In this document: positions 38,247 to 46,647 of the stretch, piece by piece | Position numbering within the stretch: the stretch's first letter is position 1 | How the letters are laid out: each line of letters starts with the position of its first letter | Origin: Kineococcus sp. NBC_00420 | Lineage (GTDB): Bacteria; Actinomycetota; Actinomycetes; Actinomycetales; Kineococcaceae | Direction: 5' to 3' | Length of the DNA: 64,000 nucleotides | Assembly (NCBI RefSeq): GCF_036021035.1 | Contig: NZ_CP107930.1 | Coordinates: forward strand, 2,666,001 to 2,730,000 | The notes under the pieces: model-generated | What the model saw: only the letters and a program-made list of their open reading frames with translations | Told to the model about the DNA's origin: nothing | Databases searched by the model: none | Made by a program: the position numbers and the translations under genes

Positions 38247-40409
38247 ATGAGCGGGAACGGCCCGAGCCGGCGGCAGCTGCTCGCCGGTCTCGCGGGCGGT
38301 GGTGCCCTGCTCGCCGCCGCCGCCCCGGCGCGGGCCAGCACCGCGAAACCCACCCCGGAGGACACGGCGGAGACCACCGCGAGCACCCTGCCGGCGCGCG
38401 TCGTCCTGCTGGAGGTCACCCCGTCGGCCTACTCCGCGGCCGATCCCGCCCGCTCGACGATCCTCGTGCGGGCCCGGGTGGAGAACACCGGGAGCGACGC
38501 CCTGACCGGTCTGACGGCCCGGCTCGTCGCGCAGCGCTCGCCGTCGGTGGCCCGTTCCGCCCTCGACGGCTGGGCCCGCGCGTCGGAGCGCACGTCCATC
38601 ACCCGCTCCTCGGCGAGCTCCGAGGACGTCACCGTCGGCACCGGTGACCTCGCCGTCGACGAGAGCGCCGAGGTCGAGCTGACCCTGCCGGCGGCCGCGC
38701 TGGGCAACGGGGTGGGGGCGCACCTCGCGGCCGTCGAGGTCTCCGACAAGAGCGGCAAGGTCGGCGGTGCCCGCACGTTCCTGGTCTCCGCCCCGCAGGG
38801 CGTCACGCCGACGCCGTTGACGCTGCTGCTGCCGCTGGTCGCCGGCCGTGACGGCTCGGCGAGCGGGCTCGCGAGCGCCGTCGAGGGCCGCCTCGCGCCG
38901 CTGGTCAGCGCCAGCGCCGACCCCCGGGTCGCGTGGGCGCTCGACCCGGCCCTGCTCGCCGCGGCCGCGAACGTCACGACGGCGGGGACGAGCGGTCAGC
39001 CGACCGCCTCGAGCACCCCGCAACCCACCGTGGACGAGAGCCGGACCGTCTCGGTCTGGCTGGCCGACCTGCGGGCCGCCGCGACCGGCCGCGTCGTCGT
39101 CGCCCTGCCCTACGGCGACCCGGACCTCGCCGCCCTGGACCGCTCCGAGGACGGGCCCGACCTGCTGGGACGCTGCGTCGCCGCCGGGGCCGGGGCCTTC
39201 GACGACCTCGGCGCGGTCGTGGTCCGCGACGTCGCCTGGCCCGCCGACGAGGCCGCCGACGACGACCTGCTGGCGCTCGCGCTGGGGGTCGGGGCCTCCA
39301 CCGTCGTCCTGGACGACGCCTGCCTCCCGCCCGACGTGGACCTCACCTACACCCCGGCGGGGCGGGCGAGCGTGACGGTGCTCGACTCCGTCGTCGAGGC
39401 GGTGGTGGCGGACCGGACGATGTCGTCGGTGCTCGCGGACTCCGTGGACGCCGACCAGGTGGTGCTCGTGCGGCAGCGGCTCATCGCCGAGGCCGCGACG
39501 ACGACGTTGCAGCGCCCGAGCGACGCGCGCGGTCAGCTGCTGGTGGCCCCGCGCAGCTTCAACCCCGTCGCCGGGGCGATCGAGGCGCTCGTCGCCGACG
39601 TGGAGGCGTCGGGGTGGGCGAGCTGGCAGTCGCTGACCGACCTCATCGCCACCGACCCCGGACCGGGGTCGCGCTCCGGCCCGGAGATCGCGACGGCCAC
39701 CGCCCGCGCCGCGCTGCCCGCCCGCCACGTCGCCGACGTCGAGTCGGCCCTCACCGAGGTCGACGACTTCTCCAGCGCCCTGCAGACCACGGACGGCCGG
39801 CCCGACGCGGGGCTGCTGACCCAGCAACGGGCCGCGTTGCTGCTGCTGGGGGCGTCCTGGCGGGGGCACACCGATGAGCTCCCCGCCGCGCGCGAGACGC
39901 TGGAACGGACGGTCGCCTCCCTCACGACGGGCATCAGCATCGCCGGCGGCAGCGTCCGCAACCTGGCCGCCGAACGCAGCGAGCTGCCGATCACGCTGGT
40001 CAACGAGCTGGACGTCCCGGTGCAGGTGGACCTCGTGCTGACGCCCCGCAGCCCGCGGGTCCAGCTCGACGCGGTGCCCCGTCAGACCGTCCCCGCCCGC
40101 AGCCAGCAGCGCGTCGGGGTGCCGGTGCGCGCGCTGGCCAACGGCAGCGTCGTCGTCGAGGCGCAGCTGCGGACCCCCGCCGGCAGCGCGATCGGGGCGC
40201 CCGTCGCGGTGGACCTCAACGTCCGCGCCGACGTGGAGAACTGGATCAGCGGGGTCGTCGGCGGGGGCGCGGCCGCGCTGCTCGTGCTCGGGGTGGTCCG
40301 CGCTGTGAAGAAGGGCCGGCGGCGCGTCGACGAGGCCGAGCACGCCGACGTGACCCCCGCCCCCGCCCACCAGGACGAGGACGAGTCAGCGCCGACCGGG
40401 CAGGGGTAG
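38247..40409 (+). CDS. DUF6049 family secreted membrane-anchored protein
   Basis: A 720-residue protein starting 8 bases after the Nudix stop. Residues 1-32 (SRRQLLAGLAGGGALLAAAAPARA) form a signal peptide with a twin Arg that resembles a Tat signal. A large extracellular region follows with immunoglobulin-like beta segments at both ends (ILVRARVENTGSDALTGL and ITLVNELDVPVQVDLVLTPRSP), and the carboxy terminus has one membrane helix (WISGVVGGGAAALLVLGVVRAV) and a basic tail. DUF6049 proteins are encoded next to murJ across actinobacteria and are thought to work with it in cell wall assembly. Here the end overlaps the convergent murJ gene by 24 bases. Confidence 0.85.
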   Translation: MSGNGPSRRQLLAGLAGGGALLAAAAPARASTAKPTPEDTAETTASTLPARVVLLEVTPSAYSAADPARSTILVRARVENTGSDALTGLTARLVAQRSPSVARSALDGWARASERTSITRSSASSEDVTVGTGDLAVDESAEVELTLPAAALGNGVGAHLAAVEVSDKSGKVGGARTFLVSAPQGVTPTPLTLLLPLVAGRDGSASGLASAVEGRLAPLVSASADPRVAWALDPALLAAAANVTTAGTSGQPTASSTPQPTVDESRTVSVWLADLRAAATGRVVVALPYGDPDLAALDRSEDGPDLLGRCVAAGAGAFDDLGAVVVRDVAWPADEAADDDLLALALGVGASTVVLDDACLPPDVDLTYTPAGRASVTVLDSVVEAVVADRTMSSVLADSVDADQVVLVRQRLIAEAATTTLQRPSDARGQLLVAPRSFNPVAGAIEALVADVEASGWASWQSLTDLIATDPGPGSRSGPEIATATARAALPARHVADVESALTEVDDFSSALQTTDGRPDAGLLTQQRAALLLLGASWRGHTDELPAARETLERTVASLTTGISIAGGSVRNLAAERSELPITLVNELDVPVQVDLVLTPRSPRVQLDAVPRQTVPARSQQRVGVPVRALANGSVVVEAQLRTPAGSAIGAPVAVDLNVRADVENWISGVVGGGAAALLVLGVVRAVKKGRRRVDEAEHADVTPAPAHQDEDESAPTGQG

Positions 40410-42104
40410 CCGCCGCAGCAGCGGCGCGACCAGGTCCTCGAGCTCGCGGACCCGCATCACCCGGCTGAGGGCGACGAAGACGGCCAGGACGACGACCCCA
40501 CCGACGAGGACGACGGCGATGTTGGGCAGCCGGCCGTCCACCGGCCCGACGAACCAGGTGCCGGCGAAGCCGATCCCGCCCGCGACGACCGTGATGACGA
40601 GGACGCGCACCCCCGTGCGGAGCAGCAGGTACCCGTCGATCCCGTGCCCGTCGAGGTGGTTCAGCCGACGCCGCAGCAGGACCAGTCCGACGACCCCCGC
40701 GATCACATTGGCGACGCTCATGGTCACGCCGACGCCGACGACCGTCCACTGCGCGGGGACCGCGAGCCAGCAGACCAGGTTGCCCAGAGCGGTCACGACG
40801 GCGTTGACGGTGGCGACGACGAAGGGCGTCTTCGCGTCCTCGTAGGCGTAGAACACGCGACTGACCAGGTAGTTCACGCTGAACGGGACGAGGCCCAACG
40901 ACATCGCGACGAGCACCTGCCCGATCGGCCGGCCCCCGGCGAACATCGCCGATCCCAGGGCCGGTCCGAGGGCGACGAACCCGGCCGTGGCCAGGGCCCC
41001 CGTCACCGTGACCGTGCGGGCACCGGAGGAGAAGTCCCGGCGCACGGCGGCGACGTTCCCGACGGCGGCCGCGGTGCTGATCCGGGTGAACAGGGCGGTG
41101 ACGAGCGACACCGCGACGAGCGAGTGCGGCAGCATGAAGAGCAGGTAGGCGTAGGTGTACGAGGCACCGGTCGCCCCGTCGATCCCGGCCTTCGTCAGCT
41201 CCTGCCCGGCGTTGTTCGACGTGTTGGTGGTGAAGAAGAAGACGAGCTGGCCGACCACCACGGCGGCGAACGTCCAGCCCGCGACGCGGCCGGCGCTGCG
41301 CAGGCCGAAGCCACGGAAGCCCCAACGCGGTCGGTAGTGGAAACCGGCGCGACGCAACGGCCAGAAGAGCACGAGGGCCTGGGCGACGATGCCGAGCGTC
41401 GCCGTTCCCGCGAGCAGGGCGATCATCCACGGTTCCCACTGGTCGGCGCGCAGCTCACCGGCGTTCGGGACCATGACCATGAAGACGACGAGCCCGGCGA
41501 TCGCGACGACGTTGTTCAGCACCGGCGCCCACATGAACGGCCCGAAGCTGCCCTTGGCGTTCAGCACCTGCCCGAGCACGGTGTACAGGCCGTAGAAGAA
41601 GACCTGCGGGAGGCACCAGAAGGCCATGGCCGCGGTGAGCGTGAGCCACTCCGGCGGGAAGGTCGTGGCGTAGGCGTGCACGACCAGCGGTGCGGCCAGG
41701 GTCACGGCCACCGTCGCCACTGCCATGATCACGAGGGCGAGCGTCACCAGTCGGTCGACGTACTCCTTGCCGCCGTCGGGTGCCTTCAGCGCCCGGACGA
41801 TCTGCGGGACGAGGACCGCGTTCAGGACGCCCCCGGCCAGCAGCATGTAGAAGAGGTTCGGGGCCTTGTTGGCGACGTCGAACGTCTGGGCGCCGATCTG
41901 CGTCGTGGTGCCGATGGCGGCACCCTGGACGACGCTGCGACCGAACCCGAGCAACCGCGACACCAGCGTCCCGCTCGCCATCAGCGCGCTCGACCGGGCG
42001 AGGGAGTCCCTCGCCGCGGGCTCGTCCGGCGTGGCCGTCGTCTGGTCCTGCGGTGCACTCACACCGACGATGGTGGCGGATCGGTGCGCCAACCGGGTCA
42101 TCAC
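40386..42104 (-). CDS. murJ: Lipid II flippase MurJ (MviN)
   Basis: A 572-residue membrane protein of the MOP superfamily with about 14 helices. Landmarks are MASGTLVSRLLGFGRSVVQGAAIG near the start, FDVANKAPNLFYMLLAGGVLNAVLVPQIVRAL, YGLYTVLGQVLNAKGSFGPFMWAPVLNNVVAI and SLGLVPFSVNYLVSRVFYAYEDAKTPFVVATVNAVV. It flips lipid II for peptidoglycan synthesis. It ends in a short cytoplasmic tail without the pseudokinase that is fused in mycobacteria; a separate pseudokinase gene is present at 44.3 kb. The start could be anywhere between 42104 and the GTG at 42062. It is on the opposite strand from its usual partners, which is unusual. Confidence 0.93.
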   Translation of the reverse strand: MMTRLAHRSATIVGVSAPQDQTTATPDEPAARDSLARSSALMASGTLVSRLLGFGRSVVQGAAIGTTTQIGAQTFDVANKAPNLFYMLLAGGVLNAVLVPQIVRALKAPDGGKEYVDRLVTLALVIMAVATVAVTLAAPLVVHAYATTFPPEWLTLTAAMAFWCLPQVFFYGLYTVLGQVLNAKGSFGPFMWAPVLNNVVAIAGLVVFMVMVPNAGELRADQWEPWMIALLAGTATLGIVAQALVLFWPLRRAGFHYRPRWGFRGFGLRSAGRVAGWTFAAVVVGQLVFFFTTNTSNNAGQELTKAGIDGATGASYTYAYLLFMLPHSLVAVSLVTALFTRISTAAAVGNVAAVRRDFSSGARTVTVTGALATAGFVALGPALGSAMFAGGRPIGQVLVAMSLGLVPFSVNYLVSRVFYAYEDAKTPFVVATVNAVVTALGNLVCWLAVPAQWTVVGVGVTMSVANVIAGVVGLVLLRRRLNHLDGHGIDGYLLLRTGVRVLVITVVAGGIGFAGTWFVGPVDGRLPNIAVVLVGGVVVLAVFVALSRVMRVRELEDLVAPLLRRLPLPGRR

Positions 42105-42154
42105 TCCCCCGTCGCGTCAAGGTCTTCACACGCGGTGACGACTCAGAACAGGTG

Positions 42155-43306
42155 ATGAGCGTCAGGCGGGTCGTGTCGACGGGTGTGCTGACGCTCGCCC
42201 TCTTCGCACCGCTCAGCTCCGCGGGCCTGGCGCACGCGGACCCGGCGCTCGCGCCGCGCAGCCAGACCCTCAAGACCCAGGCCGACGCGTTGCGCGCCCA
42301 GGTCGAGGCCCTGCAGCTGCAGCAGTCCATCGCCACCGAGGCCTACGACACCGCCGTCGAGGACACCACCACCGCCATCTCGGAAGAGGTCCGGGCGCAG
42401 TCGGCGCTCGACGCCGCCACCGGAGACAGCGCCACCGCCACGCAGGACGCGACGCGCCGGGTCCGCTCCCTCTACATGAGCGGCGGCTCCGCGTCCCTGA
42501 CCGGCGGCATCAGCCGGGTCCTCTCGAGCGGCGACCTGGACGACGTCGACGCCACCGCCCGGGGCGCGCTCCTCGCCCGCAGCGTCGTCGCCGACGACAC
42601 CACCACCGTCACCGCCGCCGCGACGGCCCGCGCCGGCGCGGCCGCCGCCGAGGCACACCTGCAGCAGGTCCGCGTCGCGAAGACCACCGCCCAGGCGGCC
42701 GCGAAGACGGCGGAGGAGCAGGTCACCACCGCTCTCGCCCAACAGCGGACGCTGCTGGCGGCGGCCGACACCGCGGTGGCGCAGGCCGTCGCGGACGAGG
42801 AGGAGCAGGCCCGCCAGGCCGCGCTCGCCGCGGCCGCCCAGCAGGCCGCCGCGGCGGGGGTCGCGGACGCGAAGGCCAGGGACGCCTCCTCCGTCGCGGA
42901 CACTTCGTCGGTCGCGGACGCCGTCGCGGGCGCCTCGAGCACGGCCTCGGCGGCGATCGCCGCGGCCTGGACCCGCGAGGGCATGTCCTACGTGTGGGGG
43001 GCGACCGGTCCGACGACGTTCGACTGCTCGGGCCTCACGCAGTGGGCCTACGCCCAGGCCGGGGTCTCCATCCCCCGGACGTCGCGTCAGCAGTACGCGG
43101 GCCTCCCTAAGGTGCCGATGAACCAGTTGCAGCCCGGTGACCTGGTCTTCTACGCCAACGGCAGCGACCCGTCGAGCATCCACCACGTCGCGCTGTACCT
43201 CGGCGACGGCAAGGTCCTGCACGCCCCGCACACCGGCGACGTCGTCCGCGAGGCGGGCGTCGCGATGTCCGGCCTCTTCGGCGCCGTCCGCCCCTCGGCC
43301 GCCTGA
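42155..43306 (+). CDS. Secreted NlpC/P60 peptidoglycan endopeptidase
   Basis: From ATG 42155 (GTG 42152 is adjacent) the protein has 383 residues. Residues 1-29 are a signal peptide (VVSTGVLTLALFAPLSSAGLAHA). Residues 35-270 form a long Ala-rich coiled coil (QTLKTQADALRAQVEALQLQQSIA, EEEQARQAALAAAAQQAAAA), as in RipA-like hydrolases. The catalytic NlpC/P60 domain is the last 115 residues, with Cys in TTFDCSGLTQWAYAQAG, His in SIHHVALYLGDG and a third polar residue near LHAPHTGD. It should cut peptide stems in the wall, with the coiled coil acting as autoinhibitory or FtsEX-like docking region. It is divergent from murJ, 50 bases away. Confidence 0.92.
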   Translation: MSVRRVVSTGVLTLALFAPLSSAGLAHADPALAPRSQTLKTQADALRAQVEALQLQQSIATEAYDTAVEDTTTAISEEVRAQSALDAATGDSATATQDATRRVRSLYMSGGSASLTGGISRVLSSGDLDDVDATARGALLARSVVADDTTTVTAAATARAGAAAAEAHLQQVRVAKTTAQAAAKTAEEQVTTALAQQRTLLAAADTAVAQAVADEEEQARQAALAAAAQQAAAAGVADAKARDASSVADTSSVADAVAGASSTASAAIAAAWTREGMSYVWGATGPTTFDCSGLTQWAYAQAGVSIPRTSRQQYAGLPKVPMNQLQPGDLVFYANGSDPSSIHHVALYLGDGKVLHAPHTGDVVREAGVAMSGLFGAVRPSAA

Positions 43307-43307
43307 C

Positions 43308-44249
43308 TCAGCGGGACGCGAGGACGGCGAGGGTCACGCTCGCGACGTCCTCGACGACCGCGGCCTGCCAGTCCGGGACGAACTCGCCGGCCCAGGACCG
43401 CCAGGACGCTCCCGCGATCGACCCGGTGAGGGCACCGAACGCCCCGGCGAGCACGGGCAGCGCCACCCGCCGGTGCTCACGACGGGCCAGCGCCACGGCG
43501 CCCCCGACGCCGGAGGCGATCCGGGCGGGCAGCCCCGCGGCGGACAGCCGGCTCGGGGTGGCGGGCTGCTTGTCCTGGTAGAGCTCGAACCCGAGCCCGG
43601 CGAGGGCGAGGACCTTCGCGGGCGACGACGACCCCGTCAGCGCGGGTCCGGCGAACCCGAGCGAACTACGTCCGCCGGTGGCCACCCCGAGCAGGGCCGA
43701 ACGCGCCACGAGACCGGCGGAGGCCTTCGCGGGCCGGTCCACGACGACCGTCGAGCCCCGGCGGACACCCGGGTCGACCAGATGCAGCGTGGAGTGCGCG
43801 GCGACCCCGAACGCGAGGTGCGGTACGGCGTCGGAGACCCAGTCCTGCGGGGTCCACTCCCGCAGGTCCGTGACCCCGAGGGCGGCGGCGGGCAGGTCGG
43901 TGGCGGCCATCGCGGCGGCCCCGGTGACCACCGCGCCGACCCCGCGGGGCAGTCGCAGCCCCGCCGCGCGGACGGTCCCGACGAGCGCCCCGACGCCCAG
44001 CCCGGCGACCGTGCCGGACAACGCCCCGAGTGCGGTGAGCCGGTTGCCGCGCTGGGCTGCGGACCCCCCGACGGGCAGGTGGATCCGCTCGGCGAGCGCC
44101 TCGACGGTGTCCGCCGGCATGGTGCTGGCCTCACGTCCCCGCCAGGCCATGTCGGCGTAGGTGACGGCGTTCAGGACCGCGGTGCCCACGGCACCGGCGG
44201 CGAGTCCACCGAGGAGGCCACGGGAGGTTCGGCTGGAGTTCACGGTCAC
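43308..44249 (-). CDS. Hypothetical Gly/Ala-rich membrane protein
   Basis: A 313-residue protein with GTG start that I do not recognise. Several Gly- and Ala-rich hydrophobic stretches could span or coat the membrane: SRGLLGGLAAGAVGTAVLNAVTYADMAW, GALSGTVAGLGVGALVGTV, GVGAVVTGAAAMAATDLPAAALG, AFGVAAHSTLHL and LAGAFGALTGSIAGAS. The family of similar proteins in actinobacteria is annotated only as hypothetical. It ends 1 base from the convergent NlpC/P60 stop and lies between murJ and the MurJ-associated pseudokinase, but its role in wall synthesis is only a guess from place. Confidence 0.65.
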   Translation of the reverse strand: MTVNSSRTSRGLLGGLAAGAVGTAVLNAVTYADMAWRGREASTMPADTVEALAERIHLPVGGSAAQRGNRLTALGALSGTVAGLGVGALVGTVRAAGLRLPRGVGAVVTGAAAMAATDLPAAALGVTDLREWTPQDWVSDAVPHLAFGVAAHSTLHLVDPGVRRGSTVVVDRPAKASAGLVARSALLGVATGGRSSLGFAGPALTGSSSPAKVLALAGLGFELYQDKQPATPSRLSAAGLPARIASGVGGAVALARREHRRVALPVLAGAFGALTGSIAGASWRSWAGEFVPDWQAAVVEDVASVTLAVLASR

Positions 44250-44311
44250 ATGCTCGGTCCCGGGACGCCGGTCCGCGCGCCCGGACCGTCCCGTACCGAT
44301 CGCGCCCTAGC

Positions 44312-45982
44312 ATGGTGCCCGGGACCGCGCACGCGGCCTCGCGATCACGCACGGGTCACCGGGGGGTACGTCTGGACGGGGTAGGCCGCAACGCGGGCGA
44401 CGAGCTCGTGGCCGACCGCTACGCCCTGGACCGGGAGCTGTCGGTCGCCACCGAGCTGGGGACGCGGGAGTTCCGCGGTCGTGACCTGACGCTGGACCGG
44501 CCCGTCCGCGTCCGCACGCTGCCCGCCGGCGACACCCGGGCCGAGGAGTTCCTCGACGCCGCCCGCCGCGCCGCCATGATCACCGATCCGCGCATCCCCC
44601 GCATCCTCGACGCGGGCACCGACCTGACCGCCGCCGACGGCACCGCCACGGTCTTCGTCGTCGAGGAGTTCGTCGAGGGGCGCTCCATGAGCGACCTGCT
44701 GCGGTCCGGTCCGATGAAGCCCGCCGCCGTCCGCGCCCTCGTCGGCGAGGTCGCGTCCGCGCTCGACGTCGCCGCCCGCCGGGGACTGCACCACACCCGC
44801 CTCACCCCCGACGACGTCGTCCTCGGCCCCGACGGGGTCGTGCGGGTCCGCGGGGTGGGGATCGAGGCGGCCCTCGAGATCGACCCGCCCGCGCTCTCCC
44901 CGGCCCGCGCGGCGGTGCTGGCCAACCGCGCCGACGCCGTCGCGCTCGTCGCGCTCGTCTACGCCGGACTCGTCGCGCGCTGGCCCGCGCTGGAGGCGCT
45001 GGCCCCGCACGCCGGCCTCCCGCAGTCGCCGACCGCCGACGGTGAACCGTTGCCGCCCAAGGACATCCGCCCCGACGTCCCGAACGACCTGGACACCCTG
45101 TGCAGCGTCACGTTCGGCCCGCACGAGGACGGTCCGCGCGACCCCGCGGAGCTCGCCCTGCAGCTCGCACCGTGGACGATGGCGCCCTGGGAGGAGACCC
45201 TGCGCCGGATGCGCGGCGAGGCCGCGACCAAGGAGTTCCGGGGTCGGCTGAAGAACCGCGACGAGGTGGTCCCCGAGGAGGAGCCGCCCGTCCCGTTCAC
45301 CCGCCCGCACACCACCGCCCGGCCCCCGCGCGACGACTCCCGCCTGGTGCTGGCCATCGTCGGCGCGGTGATCGTCGTCGGGCTGGTGCTCGCGCTGTGG
45401 CAGTTGAGCCGGATCGCCGTGCCCGACATCCCGACCAGTGCCGCCAGCACCCCCGCCGCGACGACCTCGGCGCCCGCCGCGACGAGCGCCCCCGCGGTCT
45501 CGCCCAGTGCCGCCGCCCCGCCGCCGGTGACGCCGATCGTGCTGCCCGTGGCCTCCATCGCCGCCCTCGACCCACAGGGCGGCGGGGAGTCCTCGGCGAC
45601 GGCTCCGCGGGCGATCGACGGCGACCCGGCGACGGCGTGGGAGAGCCAGCGCTACAACTCCGCGACGTTCGCCGGTCTCAAGGACGGCATGGGCCTCGTG
45701 CTCGACCTGGGCGTCGAGGCCGACGTCAGCCAGGTCCAGCTCACCGACGGCGGTGACGGCGGGTCGGTCTCGTTGCTGACGGCCCCCGGCCCGGCCCTCG
45801 ACGGCTCCACCCCCGTCGCGAGCGCCCCGGCCGGCGGGGCGCAGACGCTGACCCCCGCGCAGCCGGTCCGCAGCCGCTACCTCGTCGTCTGGTTTACCCA
45901 GCTCCCGACGACCGACGGCGTCTTCCGGGCCCGCGTGGCCGAGATCGCCGTCACGGGGACGATCCCCACCCCGGCGCCGTGA
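44312..45982 (+). CDS. Membrane pseudokinase with extracellular discoidin-like domain (MviN-associated)
   Basis: Up to 556 residues from ATG 44312; the start is uncertain (a TAGCAT hexamer overlaps that ATG), but it must precede ELVADRYALDREL near 44400. Residues 35-285 follow a protein kinase fold (FVVEEFVEGRSMSDLLRSG) yet lack catalytic residues: the VAIK lysine position reads VRVRTL, the HRD loop reads HHTRLTPDDVVL, and no DFG is seen. A membrane helix lies at about 343-367 (LVLAIVGAVIVVGLVLALW), followed by a Ser/Ala/Pro linker and a discoidin-like domain (AIDGDPATAWESQRYN, GMGLVLDLGVEADVSQVQLTDGG). The mycobacterial MviN has the same intracellular pseudokinase that binds the FHA protein FhaA. 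It overlaps sigM by 4 bases. Confidence 0.85.
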   Translation: MVPGTAHAASRSRTGHRGVRLDGVGRNAGDELVADRYALDRELSVATELGTREFRGRDLTLDRPVRVRTLPAGDTRAEEFLDAARRAAMITDPRIPRILDAGTDLTAADGTATVFVVEEFVEGRSMSDLLRSGPMKPAAVRALVGEVASALDVAARRGLHHTRLTPDDVVLGPDGVVRVRGVGIEAALEIDPPALSPARAAVLANRADAVALVALVYAGLVARWPALEALAPHAGLPQSPTADGEPLPPKDIRPDVPNDLDTLCSVTFGPHEDGPRDPAELALQLAPWTMAPWEETLRRMRGEAATKEFRGRLKNRDEVVPEEEPPVPFTRPHTTARPPRDDSRLVLAIVGAVIVVGLVLALWQLSRIAVPDIPTSAASTPAATTSAPAATSAPAVSPSAAAPPPVTPIVLPVASIAALDPQGGGESSATAPRAIDGDPATAWESQRYNSATFAGLKDGMGLVLDLGVEADVSQVQLTDGGDGGSVSLLTAPGPALDGSTPVASAPAGGAQTLTPAQPVRSRYLVVWFTQLPTTDGVFRARVAEIAVTGTIPTPAP

Positions 45983-46575
45983 CCCCCGCGGGAACCGGTG
46001 CGCCGGTGGACCCGCGCACCGACGCGGAGCTCCTCGCCGCGCACGTCGCGGGCGACCCGGAGGCCTTCGGCGAGGTCGTCCGCCGGCACCGTGACCGGCT
46101 GTGGGCCGTGGCGCTGCGCACGACGGGCGACCGCGAGGAGGCCGCCGACGCCGTCCAGGACGCCCTCGTCTCGGCCCTGCGCGCGGCCGACCGGTTCCGC
46201 GGGGACTCCGCCGTCACGACGTGGCTGCACCGGATCGTCGTCAACGCCTGCCTCGACCGGGCCCGGCGCAGGGCCGTGCGCCCGACCCGTCCCCTCGAGG
46301 AGGAGGTCGGTCCCGGCGGGGACGAGAGCGCCCGCACCGGGGCGGCGCTGGCCGTCGTCCAGGACGCGACCCCGCACGTCGAGGCCGGGCTCGACGTCAC
46401 CCGCGCCCTCGCCCGCCTCCCCGAGGCCCAACGGGCGGCCCTGGTGCTCGTCGACATGTACGACGTCCCGGTCGCCGAGGCCGCCGAGATCCTCGGCGTC
46501 GCGGTGGGCACGGTGAAGTCGCGGTGCTCGCGCGGACGGGTGACCCTGGCCGAGCTCCTCGGCGATCGCGTATGA
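45979..46575 (+). CDS. sigM: ECF sigma factor SigM
   Basis: A 198-residue ECF sigma factor with GTG start overlapping the pseudokinase stop. Region 2 is DAELLAAHVAGDPEAFGEVVRRHRDRLWAVALRTTGDREEAADAVQDALVSALRAADRFRGDSAVTTWLHRIVVNACLDRARRR; region 4 is LPEAQRAALVLVDMYDVPVAEAAEILGVAVGTVKSRCSRGRVTLAELL. The name is based on sequence type and on the conserved actinobacterial order pseudokinase-sigM-anti-sigma-trxB-trxA. In related bacteria SigM responds to oxidative or envelope stress. A SigM-type promoter lies just downstream, before the next gene. Confidence 0.92.
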   Translation: MTPAGTGAPVDPRTDAELLAAHVAGDPEAFGEVVRRHRDRLWAVALRTTGDREEAADAVQDALVSALRAADRFRGDSAVTTWLHRIVVNACLDRARRRAVRPTRPLEEEVGPGGDESARTGAALAVVQDATPHVEAGLDVTRALARLPEAQRAALVLVDMYDVPVAEAAEILGVAVGTVKSRCSRGRVTLAELLGDRV

Positions 46576-46581
46576 GCGCGG

Positions 46582-46608
46582 GGAACCGTTGAACGTCGCA
46601 CGACGTCA
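46582..46608 (+). promoter_or_regulatory. Candidate SigM-type promoter before the anti-sigma-like gene
   Basis: GGAAC (46582-46586), 17 bases, then CGTCA (46604-46608) matches the mycobacterial SigM promoter pattern GGAAC-N16/18-CGTCR. It starts 6 bases after the sigM stop and 40 bases before the start of the next gene, so the gene could be induced by SigM itself. Confidence 0.55.
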
Positions 46609-46647
46609 CACCCCTGGTCGAGTTCGGGAGACGGGAGGAGGTCCGCG

